Assembly: GCA_930980675.1 (NCBI GenBank)
Contig: CAKNIU010000002.1
Location: 10,788-74,787, forward strand
DNA from: an uncultured Clostridium sp.
Lineage (GTDB): Bacteria > Bacillota_A > Clostridia > TANB77 > CAG-508
Reading direction: 5' to 3'
DNA length: 64,000 bases
Program-made: the position numbers and the translations under genes
The notes under the pieces: model-generated
The model's input: only the letters and a program-made list of their open reading frames with translations
Databases searched by the model: none
What the model was told of the DNA's origin: nothing
Part shown: positions 5,862-14,721 of the stretch, in pieces
Position numbering within the stretch: the stretch's first letter is position 1
How the letters are laid out: each line of letters starts with the position of its first letter

Positions 5862-8228
5862 ATGAAAAATACAAATGAAGTATCATGGAAAAAATTAAAA
5901 TACAAATGTAATCCAGATGTATTTAACTTTGTTACAACAGAAGAATTAGAAAGAAATTATGATGGCATAGGACAAGAAAGGGGCATATCATCATTAAAAT
6001 TTGGGCTAAATGTGGACGTAAATGGATATAATCTTTATTTAGAAGGGCCATCAGGTGTAGGCAAAACTATGTACACCAAAAATTATTTGAACAAGATAAG
6101 TAAAAATAAAAAAGTACCACAAGATTGGTGCTATGTGTATAATTTTGAAAATCCAAATGAACCAGTTGCAATAGGTTTTCCAGCAGGACAAGGTCAAGAA
6201 TTTAAAGACTGCATGGATAAGTTCATAAAAGATATAAAAATAGAACTAAAAAGTACTTTTAATAATAATGATTTTGAAAAACAAAAAAATGTAATTGTTC
6301 AAAAATATCAAGATAAAAGAAATAAATTATTAGAAGACTTAAACACACAATCTGCAAAATATGGGTTTCAAGTTAAGGCATCTGATACTGGTATATATAT
6401 GATGCCAATGTTAGATGGCAAAGTTATAAAAGAAGAAGATTTTGATAAATTAGATGATAAATTAAAGCAAGAATATGAAAGCAAGTCGACCATAGTTCAG
6501 GAGCAAATAATCCAAGTTATAGGTAAAATAAAAGAAATAGAACAAGAGTCAGAGAAAAAGGTAAATGAATGGCAATCAAGTATAGCCTCATTATCTGTTG
6601 AAGGACATATAACATATGTAAAATCTAAATTTAAAAGAAATAAAAAAATAAATAAATTTTTAGAGGGTGTAAAAAAAGATATACTTAAAAACATTTCAAA
6701 ATTTATTGGCGAAGATAAAAAGCCTCAAGAACAAGCAGGACCAAGAGTTATAGAAACAAAGCCTTGGGACAACTATAGAGTAAATTTATTTATTGACAAT
6801 AGCCATACAGAGGGTGCGCCTGTAATAATGGATAGTAACTATTCATTTAGCAATATTTTTGGAAGGCTAGAGTATGAAAATTATTATGGTGTATTAAAAA
6901 CAGATTATACAATGATAAGACCAGGACTTTTACATGAGGCAAATGGTGGATATATCATATTCCAATCAAACGATTTACTTACAAATCCAGCAGTTTATGA
7001 TAACCTAAAAAAAGTTCTTAGAAATAAAGAACTTGGGATAGACAACTCAATGGACCAAAAATCTTCAATGGTAATGGTGTCTTTAAAACCAGAGCCAATT
7101 CCACTTGATTTAAAAGTTATAATAATTGGAAATGAAAATGTTTATCAAACATTACTTTCAGTAGATAATGACTTTAGAAAATTATTTAAAATAAAAGTAG
7201 AATTTGAAGATGATGCTCCATTAAATGAAAAAAATCTACAAGATTTAGCAAGATTTGTACATGGATATTGTGAAGATGATGAACTTCCACATTTGGACAA
7301 ATTTGCAGTTGCAAGACTTGCAGAATATTCAACAAGAGTATCAACAAACCAAAATAGAATATCTACAAGGTTTGGAGAATTAGCACAGGTTATTGCAGAA
7401 GCGGCAACATGGGCAAGATTAGATAAAGCAAAAGTTGTTACAGCAGATTATATAGATAAAGCCTTAGAAGAAAGAAAAAATAGACAAAAAAAATATGATG
7501 AAAAATACACAGAAATGATACAAGAAGGAACACTTTTAATAGACACAGAAGGAGAAAAAGTTGGACAAATAAATGGGTTAACAGTAATGTCAATAGGAGA
7601 TTATTCATTTGGAAAACCTGTAAGAATAACAGTAAACACATATACAGGTAAAAAAGGAATAATAGACATTGAAAGAGAAGTAGAACTTTCTGGTTCATCA
7701 CATTCAAAAGGAATTCTTATATTAAATGGATATTTAGGTGAAAAATTTGCAAAAGATATGCCATTATCACTTACTGCAAGTATATGTTTTGAGCAATTAT
7801 ACAATGGGGTTGATGGAGATAGTGCATCAAGCACAGAGCTATATGCATTACTTTCAAACCTAGCAGGAATCCCTATAAATCAAGGAATTGCAACAACAGG
7901 TTCAGTAAACCAAAAAGGAGAGATCCAAGCAATTGGCGGAGTTAATGAAAAAATAGAAGGATATTTTGAAATTTGCAAATTAAAAGGTTTAACAGGAAAT
8001 CAAGGCGTAATAATTCCTAAACAAAATATTCAAAACTTGAACCTAGATGACGAAGTTGTAAATGCAGTAAAAAACGGAAAATTCCATATTTACGCTGTGT
8101 CTACTATTGATGAAGGAATAGAAATATTAACAGGAGTTCCAGCAGGTAAAAAAGATGTTCCGGGAACAGTAAATGCAATGGTGTACAATACACTAAAAAA
8201 ATATGCAAAAGCAAGCAAGGAAGAGTGA
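5862..8228 (+). CDS. Lon-family ATP-dependent protease (AAA_32 / LonB-like)
   Basis: This 788-residue cytosolic protease lacks the classical Lon N-terminal domain. A short head is followed by an AAA+ module with Walker A EGPSGVGKT at residues 61-69. A long coiled-coil-rich insertion (about 110-300) comes next, then the rest of the ATPase, and a C-terminal Lon protease domain. The catalytic dyad is visible as Ser654 in GDSASSTEL and Lys697 in GGVNEKIEG. These are the family's Ser/Lys positions, so the protease looks active. This 'AAA_32 plus Lon_C' architecture is the Lon-like family common in Clostridia, acting in ATP-driven protein degradation. It lies 51 bases downstream of tsaB-rimI and a hairpin follows its stop codon. 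Confidence 0.9.
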   Translation: MKNTNEVSWKKLKYKCNPDVFNFVTTEELERNYDGIGQERGISSLKFGLNVDVNGYNLYLEGPSGVGKTMYTKNYLNKISKNKKVPQDWCYVYNFENPNEPVAIGFPAGQGQEFKDCMDKFIKDIKIELKSTFNNNDFEKQKNVIVQKYQDKRNKLLEDLNTQSAKYGFQVKASDTGIYMMPMLDGKVIKEEDFDKLDDKLKQEYESKSTIVQEQIIQVIGKIKEIEQESEKKVNEWQSSIASLSVEGHITYVKSKFKRNKKINKFLEGVKKDILKNISKFIGEDKKPQEQAGPRVIETKPWDNYRVNLFIDNSHTEGAPVIMDSNYSFSNIFGRLEYENYYGVLKTDYTMIRPGLLHEANGGYIIFQSNDLLTNPAVYDNLKKVLRNKELGIDNSMDQKSSMVMVSLKPEPIPLDLKVIIIGNENVYQTLLSVDNDFRKLFKIKVEFEDDAPLNEKNLQDLARFVHGYCEDDELPHLDKFAVARLAEYSTRVSTNQNRISTRFGELAQVIAEAATWARLDKAKVVTADYIDKALEERKNRQKKYDEKYTEMIQEGTLLIDTEGEKVGQINGLTVMSIGDYSFGKPVRITVNTYTGKKGIIDIEREVELSGSSHSKGILILNGYLGEKFAKDMPLSLTASICFEQLYNGVDGDSASSTELYALLSNLAGIPINQGIATTGSVNQKGEIQAIGGVNEKIEGYFEICKLKGLTGNQGVIIPKQNIQNLNLDDEVVNAVKNGKFHIYAVSTIDEGIEILTGVPAGKKDVPGTVNAMVYNTLKKYAKASKEE

Positions 8229-8237
8229 AATTTTTTT

Positions 8238-8268
8238 ATAATATAGGAAAAGATTTTGCCTATATTAT
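8238..8268 (+). terminator. Hairpin after the Lon-like gene (weak terminator)
   Basis: A 10-bp stem (ATAATATAGG 8238-8247, CCTATATTAT 8259-8268) lies 10 bases past the stop. There is no T-run after it, so termination would be inefficient. Confidence 0.4.
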
Positions 8269-8322
8269 TAGGTTAAATTACATTAGGTACCCCAGCAAAG
8301 CATATATAAGAAAGGTAAGTAA

Positions 8323-9072
8323 ATGAAAAAAATACTTAAAAATATTTTCCTATTTGTTTTAATAGTAGTGTTCTTATTTTCTTTATATAAAATTATTTTA
8401 TACATTGTACAAACAAATACAAGTAAAGAACTGAATAATAAAATTATTAGTGAAGTTATTATTGAAAATTCAATAATAACTTCAAACTCTAATAATGAGA
8501 CCAAAATAAAGTTACCTTTTAAAATTGATTTTCAGAAATTATATAATATGAATACAGATATAAAAGGATGGATTTACTTGGAAAATTCACCAATAAATTA
8601 TCCGATTTTGCAAAGCACAGATAATGATTACTATTTACATAATGGAGTAGACAAGAAAAATAATGTTGCAGGAAGTATATTTTTAGACTATGAAAATAAT
8701 GGAGATTTTTCAGATAAAAATATAATAATTTATGGTCATAATATGAAAAATGACACGATGTTTGGAACCTTGCAAGATTATAGGAGCCAAGATTATTTTA
8801 ATAATCATAACAAAATGTATTTAATGTCACCAACTAAAAACTATTCAATAGAAATATTTGCTGGATTTACCATATCTTCAGATAATAGCATTTATAGCTT
8901 AACAGAAAATAACATCAATCAAGAGCAAATTGCTCAATATATGAAAAACTCAGACTTTAATAGTGATGTAATATTTGATGAAAATGATAAAATAATAATT
9001 TTATCTACATGTTCATATGATTACAAAGATGCAAGATATGTTGTAATGGGAAAAATGATAGAAATAGTATAA
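8323..9072 (+). CDS. srtB: Class B sortase
   Basis: This 249-residue membrane-anchored transpeptidase has an N-terminal basic stretch and one membrane helix (about residues 7-29), then the sortase barrel. The catalytic triad is in place: His139 in IIYGHNM, Cys230 in ILSTCSY and Arg238 in DARYVV. The motifs 'GWIYLENSPINYPILQ' and 'NDTMFGTLQDY' are typical of class B. Sortases cleave a C-terminal sorting signal and join the protein to peptidoglycan or to another subunit. The next gene encodes a giant surface protein ending in an SPKTF signal, close to the SPKTG-type signals used by clostridial class B sortases, so the pair probably belongs together. AGAAAGG precedes the ATG. Confidence 0.9.
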   Translation: MKKILKNIFLFVLIVVFLFSLYKIILYIVQTNTSKELNNKIISEVIIENSIITSNSNNETKIKLPFKIDFQKLYNMNTDIKGWIYLENSPINYPILQSTDNDYYLHNGVDKKNNVAGSIFLDYENNGDFSDKNIIIYGHNMKNDTMFGTLQDYRSQDYFNNHNKMYLMSPTKNYSIEIFAGFTISSDNSIYSLTENNINQEQIAQYMKNSDFNSDVIFDENDKIIILSTCSYDYKDARYVVMGKMIEIV

Positions 9073-9111
9073 CAAAAATATCTGAAAAGTAAACATAAAA
9101 CTCATAAAATA

Positions 9112-9140
9112 TTGACAAATAATATTCAATAATATATAAT
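9112..9140 (+). promoter_or_regulatory. Consensus sigma-A promoter for the giant surface protein
   Basis: TTGACA (9112-9117), 17-base spacer, TATAAT (9135-9140): a perfect match to consensus. The start is near 9147, so the surface protein can be transcribed independently of srtB. Confidence 0.85.
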
Positions 9141-9158
9141 TTTCATATAAATATTTTA

Positions 9159-9175
9159 GTGTAGCATTGCTATAC
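9159..9175. promoter_or_regulatory. 17-bp dyad just downstream of the promoter
   Basis: GTGTAGCA-T-TGCTATAC pairs over eight positions with one G-T. The one-base centre makes it a better protein-binding dyad than an RNA hairpin. It lies about 12 bases after the predicted start site and directly before the AAAAGGGGG ribosome site, so a repressor bound there would block transcription. Confidence 0.4.
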
Positions 9176-9189
9176 AAAAGGGGGTTTTT

Positions 9190-12100
9190 ATGAAAAGAGC
9201 TAAGAAAAGTAATCTTAAGAAGAATTACGTCTTAGCGTTTATTTTTTTACTGGCACTAGCTATAATAATCTCTATAGGAACAATTGCAGTAAGAGCAACT
9301 GGTGAAGTAATTTATAACGCTAATGAATGGGAAAAATTTAAAAGTAGAACAAAAGAAGAAGTAGGAGAACAATATGGATATGCAATGGGATATGACACTA
9401 CATATAGAGATGATGACAGAACTACATGGTATAAAACCACTCCATCAACAGAATATCCATATAATGTGGGAGAGTTAACTCAAGACACACATGAAGTAAT
9501 GACAAGATATGTAAATTTTTATAGATGGTTAGAAGGGGCAGAACCTCTTATAGCACCATCAGAAAGTACAGAGGAATTACAAGCAGGTGCATTGGTACGT
9601 AATTTTTACTTTGATCATACTGTGCCTGATAGTTACAAACCAGAAGATATGGACGAAGACTTATTTAAATTAGGCCAAGATGCAGATCACAATATTCTTG
9701 CAAGATATTCTACTCCAAGAGGAGCCATAAGGGCATGGGTAAATGAAGGATATAGTATGAATTCACAAAGCTTTAACACAACAGGCCATAGAACAGCACT
9801 TACATCAAGTAGTAATGCAGAACTAAGATTCGGATATGCAGGAAGTATAGCAATAGGTGATATATATAGAGGAGGAAATACTCAAAATAAAGCATTTTAT
9901 GCATTCCCAACACCAGGATACATGCCTACAGAAGAAATAAACCCATATGGTTCAGCATGGACAATAGAATTAAATGATGACATAATAACAAATGCAAATT
10001 ATGACAATGTAACAGTTGTTGTTACAAATTTAAATACAAATGAATCATACGAATGTACTACCGCAAATGGAAAATTACTAAGCTATTCTAGGCTACTTAC
10101 ATTTGTACAGCCTACAACAGATGGAAGTTACTATGCAGATGGTGAAAAATTTAAAGTTGAAGTTTATGGGCTAATAGATAAGGCAACAGGAAATGATGCA
10201 AAACTAGAATATACAACTGAATTTTTTGATGTAACAAATTATGCACCTTCTATTGCTACAGAAGCTTATGCTGGAGAAGGCTATGACAATATTGTAATGA
10301 AAAGTGCGGATGATGATAAATTAGAGCAAGTATCAAAAATACTTTCTGATGAAATTTTGGTCAGAACAGATTCTGGTAGAGAAGTAACAATACCAGTAAA
10401 AGGAGAATGGAAAGTTGACAAAGACAGAGAATGTTTTGTTAATGCAGGAGATACATCAGCACTTCCAGAAGGAATAACAGATCCAGACCATGTATTAGAT
10501 GAAATAATAGTAACATATGAAATAGATTCTAGCGATGGTAGTAGACTTATGTCAATTGCAAATGAAAAAGAGGGAACACAAGGTCATATATTATTGTGGA
10601 GATATATGAGTGGCTGTGATAATTATGAGCTTCATCAAGTTTATAAAGATGAAGATGGAGAATATGTAGGTCAAAAAAGATTTGACCAAGATGACAACAT
10701 ACCTATGTATGGAGAAACTGGATGGTTAGACTTTTCTATGACATATACGCTAAATGATAGTGGAACATATTATGGATTATATTATAAAACATCTTCGTAT
10801 TTTAATGATGCATATGTTACAGATGGACTACAAATAGAAGTAGAAGAAAGAGAAGTTGAATCAATTAATATAAGTAATATGCCAAATAAGTTATCATACA
10901 AAGTAGGCGAAACTTTGGATGTAACAGGTGGTAAAATAGAAATTACATATGAAGATGGTTCTAAAACAACTTTAGATATAACCTCTGAAATGATAACAGG
11001 ATTTAATACTACTTCAAAAGGAGTAAAAACAATTACAGTAGCATATAAAAACAAAACTGCTACTTATGAAATATTAGTAGTAGATAACATTGATGGATTA
11101 AATGCCGTATATGGAAATAAGCTATCTGATGTAACATTACCTTCAGATGAATATGGAAAATATACTTGGCAAGTAGACTCATCTACATCAGTAGGTGAAA
11201 TAGGAAAGAATGCATTTAAAGTAAAATATACTCCAAATGACAGCAAATATGCAGAAATATCAGACTTAATAGCAACTATTACAGTAGATAAAGCAACACC
11301 AAATTATAATAAAAATATAGTTTTAAATGCAGTATATGGAAATAAATTATCAGATATAAAATTACCAGATGATGAAAATGGCACATATGAATTTGAACAA
11401 GAATTAACAACTTCGGTCGGAAATGCAGGAACAAACAAAAACATTACAATATCTTATACACCAAAAGATACAGCACATTACAATATTGTAAATAAAATAC
11501 CAGTAACAATAAATGTTGAAAAAGCAAATCCTACATATACATTACCTACAGGATTAAGAGCTAGAGCAGGAGATACTTTATCTAAAACTACTCTTCCAAA
11601 AGGATTTACATGGAATAATCCGGATGAATCAGTAGGAAATGAAGTTGGAACAAAAACATTTGAAGCAATATATACTCCAGAGGATTCAGCAAATTATAAA
11701 ATTGTAAAAGTAAATATAGAATTATTAATAAGAGACATGCCAAAATTTGACGTACCAACTAACTTAACAGCAACATATGGAGACACATTGGCAAGTATTA
11801 CATTACCTACTGCTGAAAATGGAAAATTTACATTTGAAGAGGAACTTACAACATCAGTTGGAAATGCAGGAACAAACACATTTTACTTAACATTTACTCC
11901 AAATGACTTAGAAGTATATGATATTGTAGAACACATTGCAGTAAATATTACTGTAAACAAAAAGAAAGCAGACCCGATAACAATACCTACATTAGGAGAA
12001 ATAACATATAATCCAAATAAAACATTAGCGGAAATAAAATTGCCAGATGGCTGGGCTTGGGAAAAACCAGAAACAATACCAACAGTAGATAATCAAGGAT

Positions 12101-13479
12101 ATAAAGCAATATATACACCAACAGATGCTCTAAATTATGATTATTCAGACCAAAATTTAACACCAAATCTAACACTAAAAGTTTCAAAAGCAACACCAGA
12201 ATATACAGCACCAATATTAGTTGCATATAGAAATCAAACACTTAAAGATGTTGAATTGCCAACTATGTCAAATGGAAAATTTGTATGGCAAGATGATGTA
12301 AATACTCCTGTTGGAGAAATTGGAACAAGGACTTTCAAAGTAACATTTATACCAAATGATGCAGTAAATTACGAAACAATAAAAGACATAGTAGCTACAT
12401 TAGAAGTTGGCAAAAATAAACCAGAATATACTGTACCAACTAATTTAACGGCAACATATGGTGATACTTTAGCAAATATTACATTACCAAAAGGATTTAC
12501 TTGGGATAATCCAAATGAATCAGTGGGAAGTGTAGGAGAACATACTTTCTTAGCAACATATACACCAGAAGATACAGAAAACTTTGCAATAGTAAACAAT
12601 ATTGAAATAAAAATCAAAGTAAATAAAAAGAAAGCAGACCCAATAACAATACCTACATTAGAAGAGATAACATATAGTCCAAACACAACATTAGCAGATA
12701 TAAAGCTTCCAGAAGGTTGGAAATGGGAAGACGAATCAATAGTTCCAACAGTAGACAATAAAGGGTATAAAGCAATTTATACTCCAACAGATACAGTAAA
12801 TTATGATTACTCAGATCAAAATTTAGAACCAACATTAAAATTAACTGTAAATAAAGCAAATGCAACATATACAGTACCAGAAGACATAATTGCATATTGG
12901 GGCTCAAAAATAGAAGAACTTTCTTTACCAGAAGGATTTACATGGGAAGAAGAAGGAACATTGGATGAAATAGGTACTCGCAAAGTAAAAGTAACATATA
13001 CTCCAAAAGACAATGTAAACTACAATACTGCAGAAGGAATAGAAGTTACAGTTAGAGTAATACCAGCACCATTGCCAAATGTGGAATTCCCAGAAGAAAA
13101 CATAAAAGTAGAAAAGCAAGAAAATTTAACATTAGCAGATGTTGAATTACCAGAAGGATGGTACTGGGATGAGCCTGAAACAGTTGTAACAGAAGGAGCA
13201 GGACCATACTTAGCTATTTATGAAATAAGTGAAGAAGACAAAGAACATTATAATACACCAATTGCATACATAAATATAGAATTGGTAGAAAAAGATGAGC
13301 TAGCAGAAGAAAATGCAGATGGAGATATAATAGATAATAATTCAAATAATAATGAAGAAAACAATTTAAATTCTCCAAAAACATTTGATAATATCTATTT
13401 CTACGTAATTTTGCTAGTAATATCAGGAGTGGCTATAAGCTTAATAATCATAAAGAAAAAATATAAAAGCAAACATTAG
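9190..13479 (+). CDS. Giant sortase-anchored surface protein with CAP-like domain and ten Ig-like repeats
   Basis: This 1429-residue secreted protein starts after AAAAGGGGG. A signal peptide (about 1-37) is followed by a region at about 100-245 with CAP/SCP-type features (MTRYVNFYRWL, then TTGHRTALTSS...LRFGYAG). A poorly recognised middle region leads to a bacterial Ig-like group 3 domain (about 556-629, 'YKVGETLDVTGGKIEITYED'). Ten degenerate 70-80-residue repeats span about 636-1370. An acidic Asn-rich spacer precedes SPKTF at 1395-1399, a membrane helix and a basic tail (KKKYKSKH). This is a wall-anchored stalk presenting an N-terminal domain, likely for adhesion or matrix contact. It is encoded directly after a class B sortase, its likely anchoring enzyme. 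CAP assignment is moderate; the function is inferred. Confidence 0.85.
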   Translation: MKRAKKSNLKKNYVLAFIFLLALAIIISIGTIAVRATGEVIYNANEWEKFKSRTKEEVGEQYGYAMGYDTTYRDDDRTTWYKTTPSTEYPYNVGELTQDTHEVMTRYVNFYRWLEGAEPLIAPSESTEELQAGALVRNFYFDHTVPDSYKPEDMDEDLFKLGQDADHNILARYSTPRGAIRAWVNEGYSMNSQSFNTTGHRTALTSSSNAELRFGYAGSIAIGDIYRGGNTQNKAFYAFPTPGYMPTEEINPYGSAWTIELNDDIITNANYDNVTVVVTNLNTNESYECTTANGKLLSYSRLLTFVQPTTDGSYYADGEKFKVEVYGLIDKATGNDAKLEYTTEFFDVTNYAPSIATEAYAGEGYDNIVMKSADDDKLEQVSKILSDEILVRTDSGREVTIPVKGEWKVDKDRECFVNAGDTSALPEGITDPDHVLDEIIVTYEIDSSDGSRLMSIANEKEGTQGHILLWRYMSGCDNYELHQVYKDEDGEYVGQKRFDQDDNIPMYGETGWLDFSMTYTLNDSGTYYGLYYKTSSYFNDAYVTDGLQIEVEEREVESINISNMPNKLSYKVGETLDVTGGKIEITYEDGSKTTLDITSEMITGFNTTSKGVKTITVAYKNKTATYEILVVDNIDGLNAVYGNKLSDVTLPSDEYGKYTWQVDSSTSVGEIGKNAFKVKYTPNDSKYAEISDLIATITVDKATPNYNKNIVLNAVYGNKLSDIKLPDDENGTYEFEQELTTSVGNAGTNKNITISYTPKDTAHYNIVNKIPVTINVEKANPTYTLPTGLRARAGDTLSKTTLPKGFTWNNPDESVGNEVGTKTFEAIYTPEDSANYKIVKVNIELLIRDMPKFDVPTNLTATYGDTLASITLPTAENGKFTFEEELTTSVGNAGTNTFYLTFTPNDLEVYDIVEHIAVNITVNKKKADPITIPTLGEITYNPNKTLAEIKLPDGWAWEKPETIPTVDNQGYKAIYTPTDALNYDYSDQNLTPNLTLKVSKATPEYTAPILVAYRNQTLKDVELPTMSNGKFVWQDDVNTPVGEIGTRTFKVTFIPNDAVNYETIKDIVATLEVGKNKPEYTVPTNLTATYGDTLANITLPKGFTWDNPNESVGSVGEHTFLATYTPEDTENFAIVNNIEIKIKVNKKKADPITIPTLEEITYSPNTTLADIKLPEGWKWEDESIVPTVDNKGYKAIYTPTDTVNYDYSDQNLEPTLKLTVNKANATYTVPEDIIAYWGSKIEELSLPEGFTWEEEGTLDEIGTRKVKVTYTPKDNVNYNTAEGIEVTVRVIPAPLPNVEFPEENIKVEKQENLTLADVELPEGWYWDEPETVVTEGAGPYLAIYEISEEDKEHYNTPIAYINIELVEKDELAEENADGDIIDNNSNNNEENNLNSPKTFDNIYFYVILLVISGVAISLIIIKKKYKSKH
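11096..13300 (+). repeat. Ten tandem Ig-like repeats within the surface protein
   Basis: Each unit has the scheme [L/I]xAxYGxxLxxxxLP...GxFxW...SVGxxGTxxFxxxYTPxDxxNYxxxxxxxxxxVxK. Two longer unit pairs share KKKADPITIPTL and SDQNL segments, showing that duplications of about 450 bp occurred within the array (for example near 11960-12200 and 12620-12850). Confidence 0.85.
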
Positions 13480-13493
13480 AAAGGACAGAATAA

Positions 13494-14579
13494 ATGAAAA
13501 TAGGAATAGTGGGTTTACCAAACGTAGGAAAAAGTACATTATTCAATAGTATAACAAATGCAGGTGCAGAATGTGCAAACTATCCATTCTGCACCATAGA
13601 ACCAAATGTTGGAGTTGTACCAGTACCAGATGAAAGACTAGATGTACTTGGAAAAATGTACGATGCAGAAAAAATAACTCATGCAATAATTGAATTTGTT
13701 GATATAGCAGGACTAGTAAAAGGAGCAAGCAAAGGTGAAGGTTTAGGAAATAAATTCTTGTCACATATAAGAGAAACAGATTCAATAGTGGAAGTTGTAA
13801 GATGCTTTGATGACTCAAACATAGTACATGTAGATGGAAGTGTAGACCCAATAAGAGATATAGAAACAATAAATTTAGAACTAGTTTTAGCAGACCTTGA
13901 AACTGTAAATAAAAGAATCGAAAGAGCTGCAAAGCTTGCCAAAGGCGATAAAAAATATTATGCAGAAGAAGACTTATTCAAAAAAATAAGAGACCATCTA
14001 GAAGCAGGAAAGCCAACAAGAACACTTGAATTAAATGATGATGAAAAAGAAATTATAAAAGATGCATTTTTATTAACAATGAAACCAATACTATATGTAG
14101 CAAATGTGTCAGAAGCGGATATTGGCAAAGAAAATGAATATGTAGCAAAAGTAAAAGAATATGCAAAAGCAGAAAATTCAGAAGTAGTTCAATTATGTGT
14201 AAAAATAGAAGAAGAATTATCAAGCTTAGAAGGCGATGAAAAGCAAGAAATGCTTGAGGCTATGGGACTTGATGAATCAGGATTAGATAAGGTAATAAAA
14301 GCTAGCTATGATTTATTAGGTTTAATGTCATTCTTAACAGCAGGCAAAAAAGAAGTAAGAGCATGGACAATTAAAAAAGGAACAAAAGCTCCTCAGGCAG
14401 CAGGAAAAATACATACAGATTTTGAAAGAGGCTTCATAAAAGCAGAAATAGTGTCTTATGATGATTTGGTACGCTTAGGCTCATATCAAAAAGCAAAAGA
14501 GGCAGGACTAGTTAGACTAGAAGGCAAAGACTATGTAATGCAAAATGGAGACATAGTTGAATTTAAGTTTAACGTGTAA
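13494..14579 (+). CDS. ychF: YchF/Ola1-family P-loop ATPase
   Basis: This 361-residue protein is full family length. G1 is GLPNVGKST at residues 7-15, followed by the hallmark NYPFCTIEPNVGVVPVPDERL, the DIAGLVKGASKGEGLGNKFL switch region and a C-terminal TGS domain ending in 'GDIVEFKF'. YchF is an Obg-related protein that prefers ATP to GTP because its G4 motif is altered (here NVSE). It binds ribosomes and influences the oxidative-stress response and translation fidelity in several bacteria. It begins 14 bases after the surface-protein stop with AAAGGA, so it may ride on the same transcript, although functionally unrelated. Confidence 0.95.
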   Translation: MKIGIVGLPNVGKSTLFNSITNAGAECANYPFCTIEPNVGVVPVPDERLDVLGKMYDAEKITHAIIEFVDIAGLVKGASKGEGLGNKFLSHIRETDSIVEVVRCFDDSNIVHVDGSVDPIRDIETINLELVLADLETVNKRIERAAKLAKGDKKYYAEEDLFKKIRDHLEAGKPTRTLELNDDEKEIIKDAFLLTMKPILYVANVSEADIGKENEYVAKVKEYAKAENSEVVQLCVKIEEELSSLEGDEKQEMLEAMGLDESGLDKVIKASYDLLGLMSFLTAGKKEVRAWTIKKGTKAPQAAGKIHTDFERGFIKAEIVSYDDLVRLGSYQKAKEAGLVRLEGKDYVMQNGDIVEFKFNV

Positions 14580-14588
14580 AAATTATTA

Positions 14589-14617
14589 TTGCAATTAAAC
14601 TTAAATTATGATATAAT
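14589..14617 (+). promoter_or_regulatory. Sigma-A-type promoter for the DUF4143 ATPase
   Basis: TTGCAA (14589-14594), 17-base spacer, TATAAT (14612-14617), in the gap after ychF. It reads into the ATPase gene about 100 bases downstream. Confidence 0.65.
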
Positions 14618-14721
14618 TTATACAAATTCGGAATACAATTCCTAAATTGTATAAAATGGCTTAGAAATTAGTTTCATAACTAAGTGTGTATTTAGGTCAA
14701 AAGAAAGGGTTGATGCCTTAT

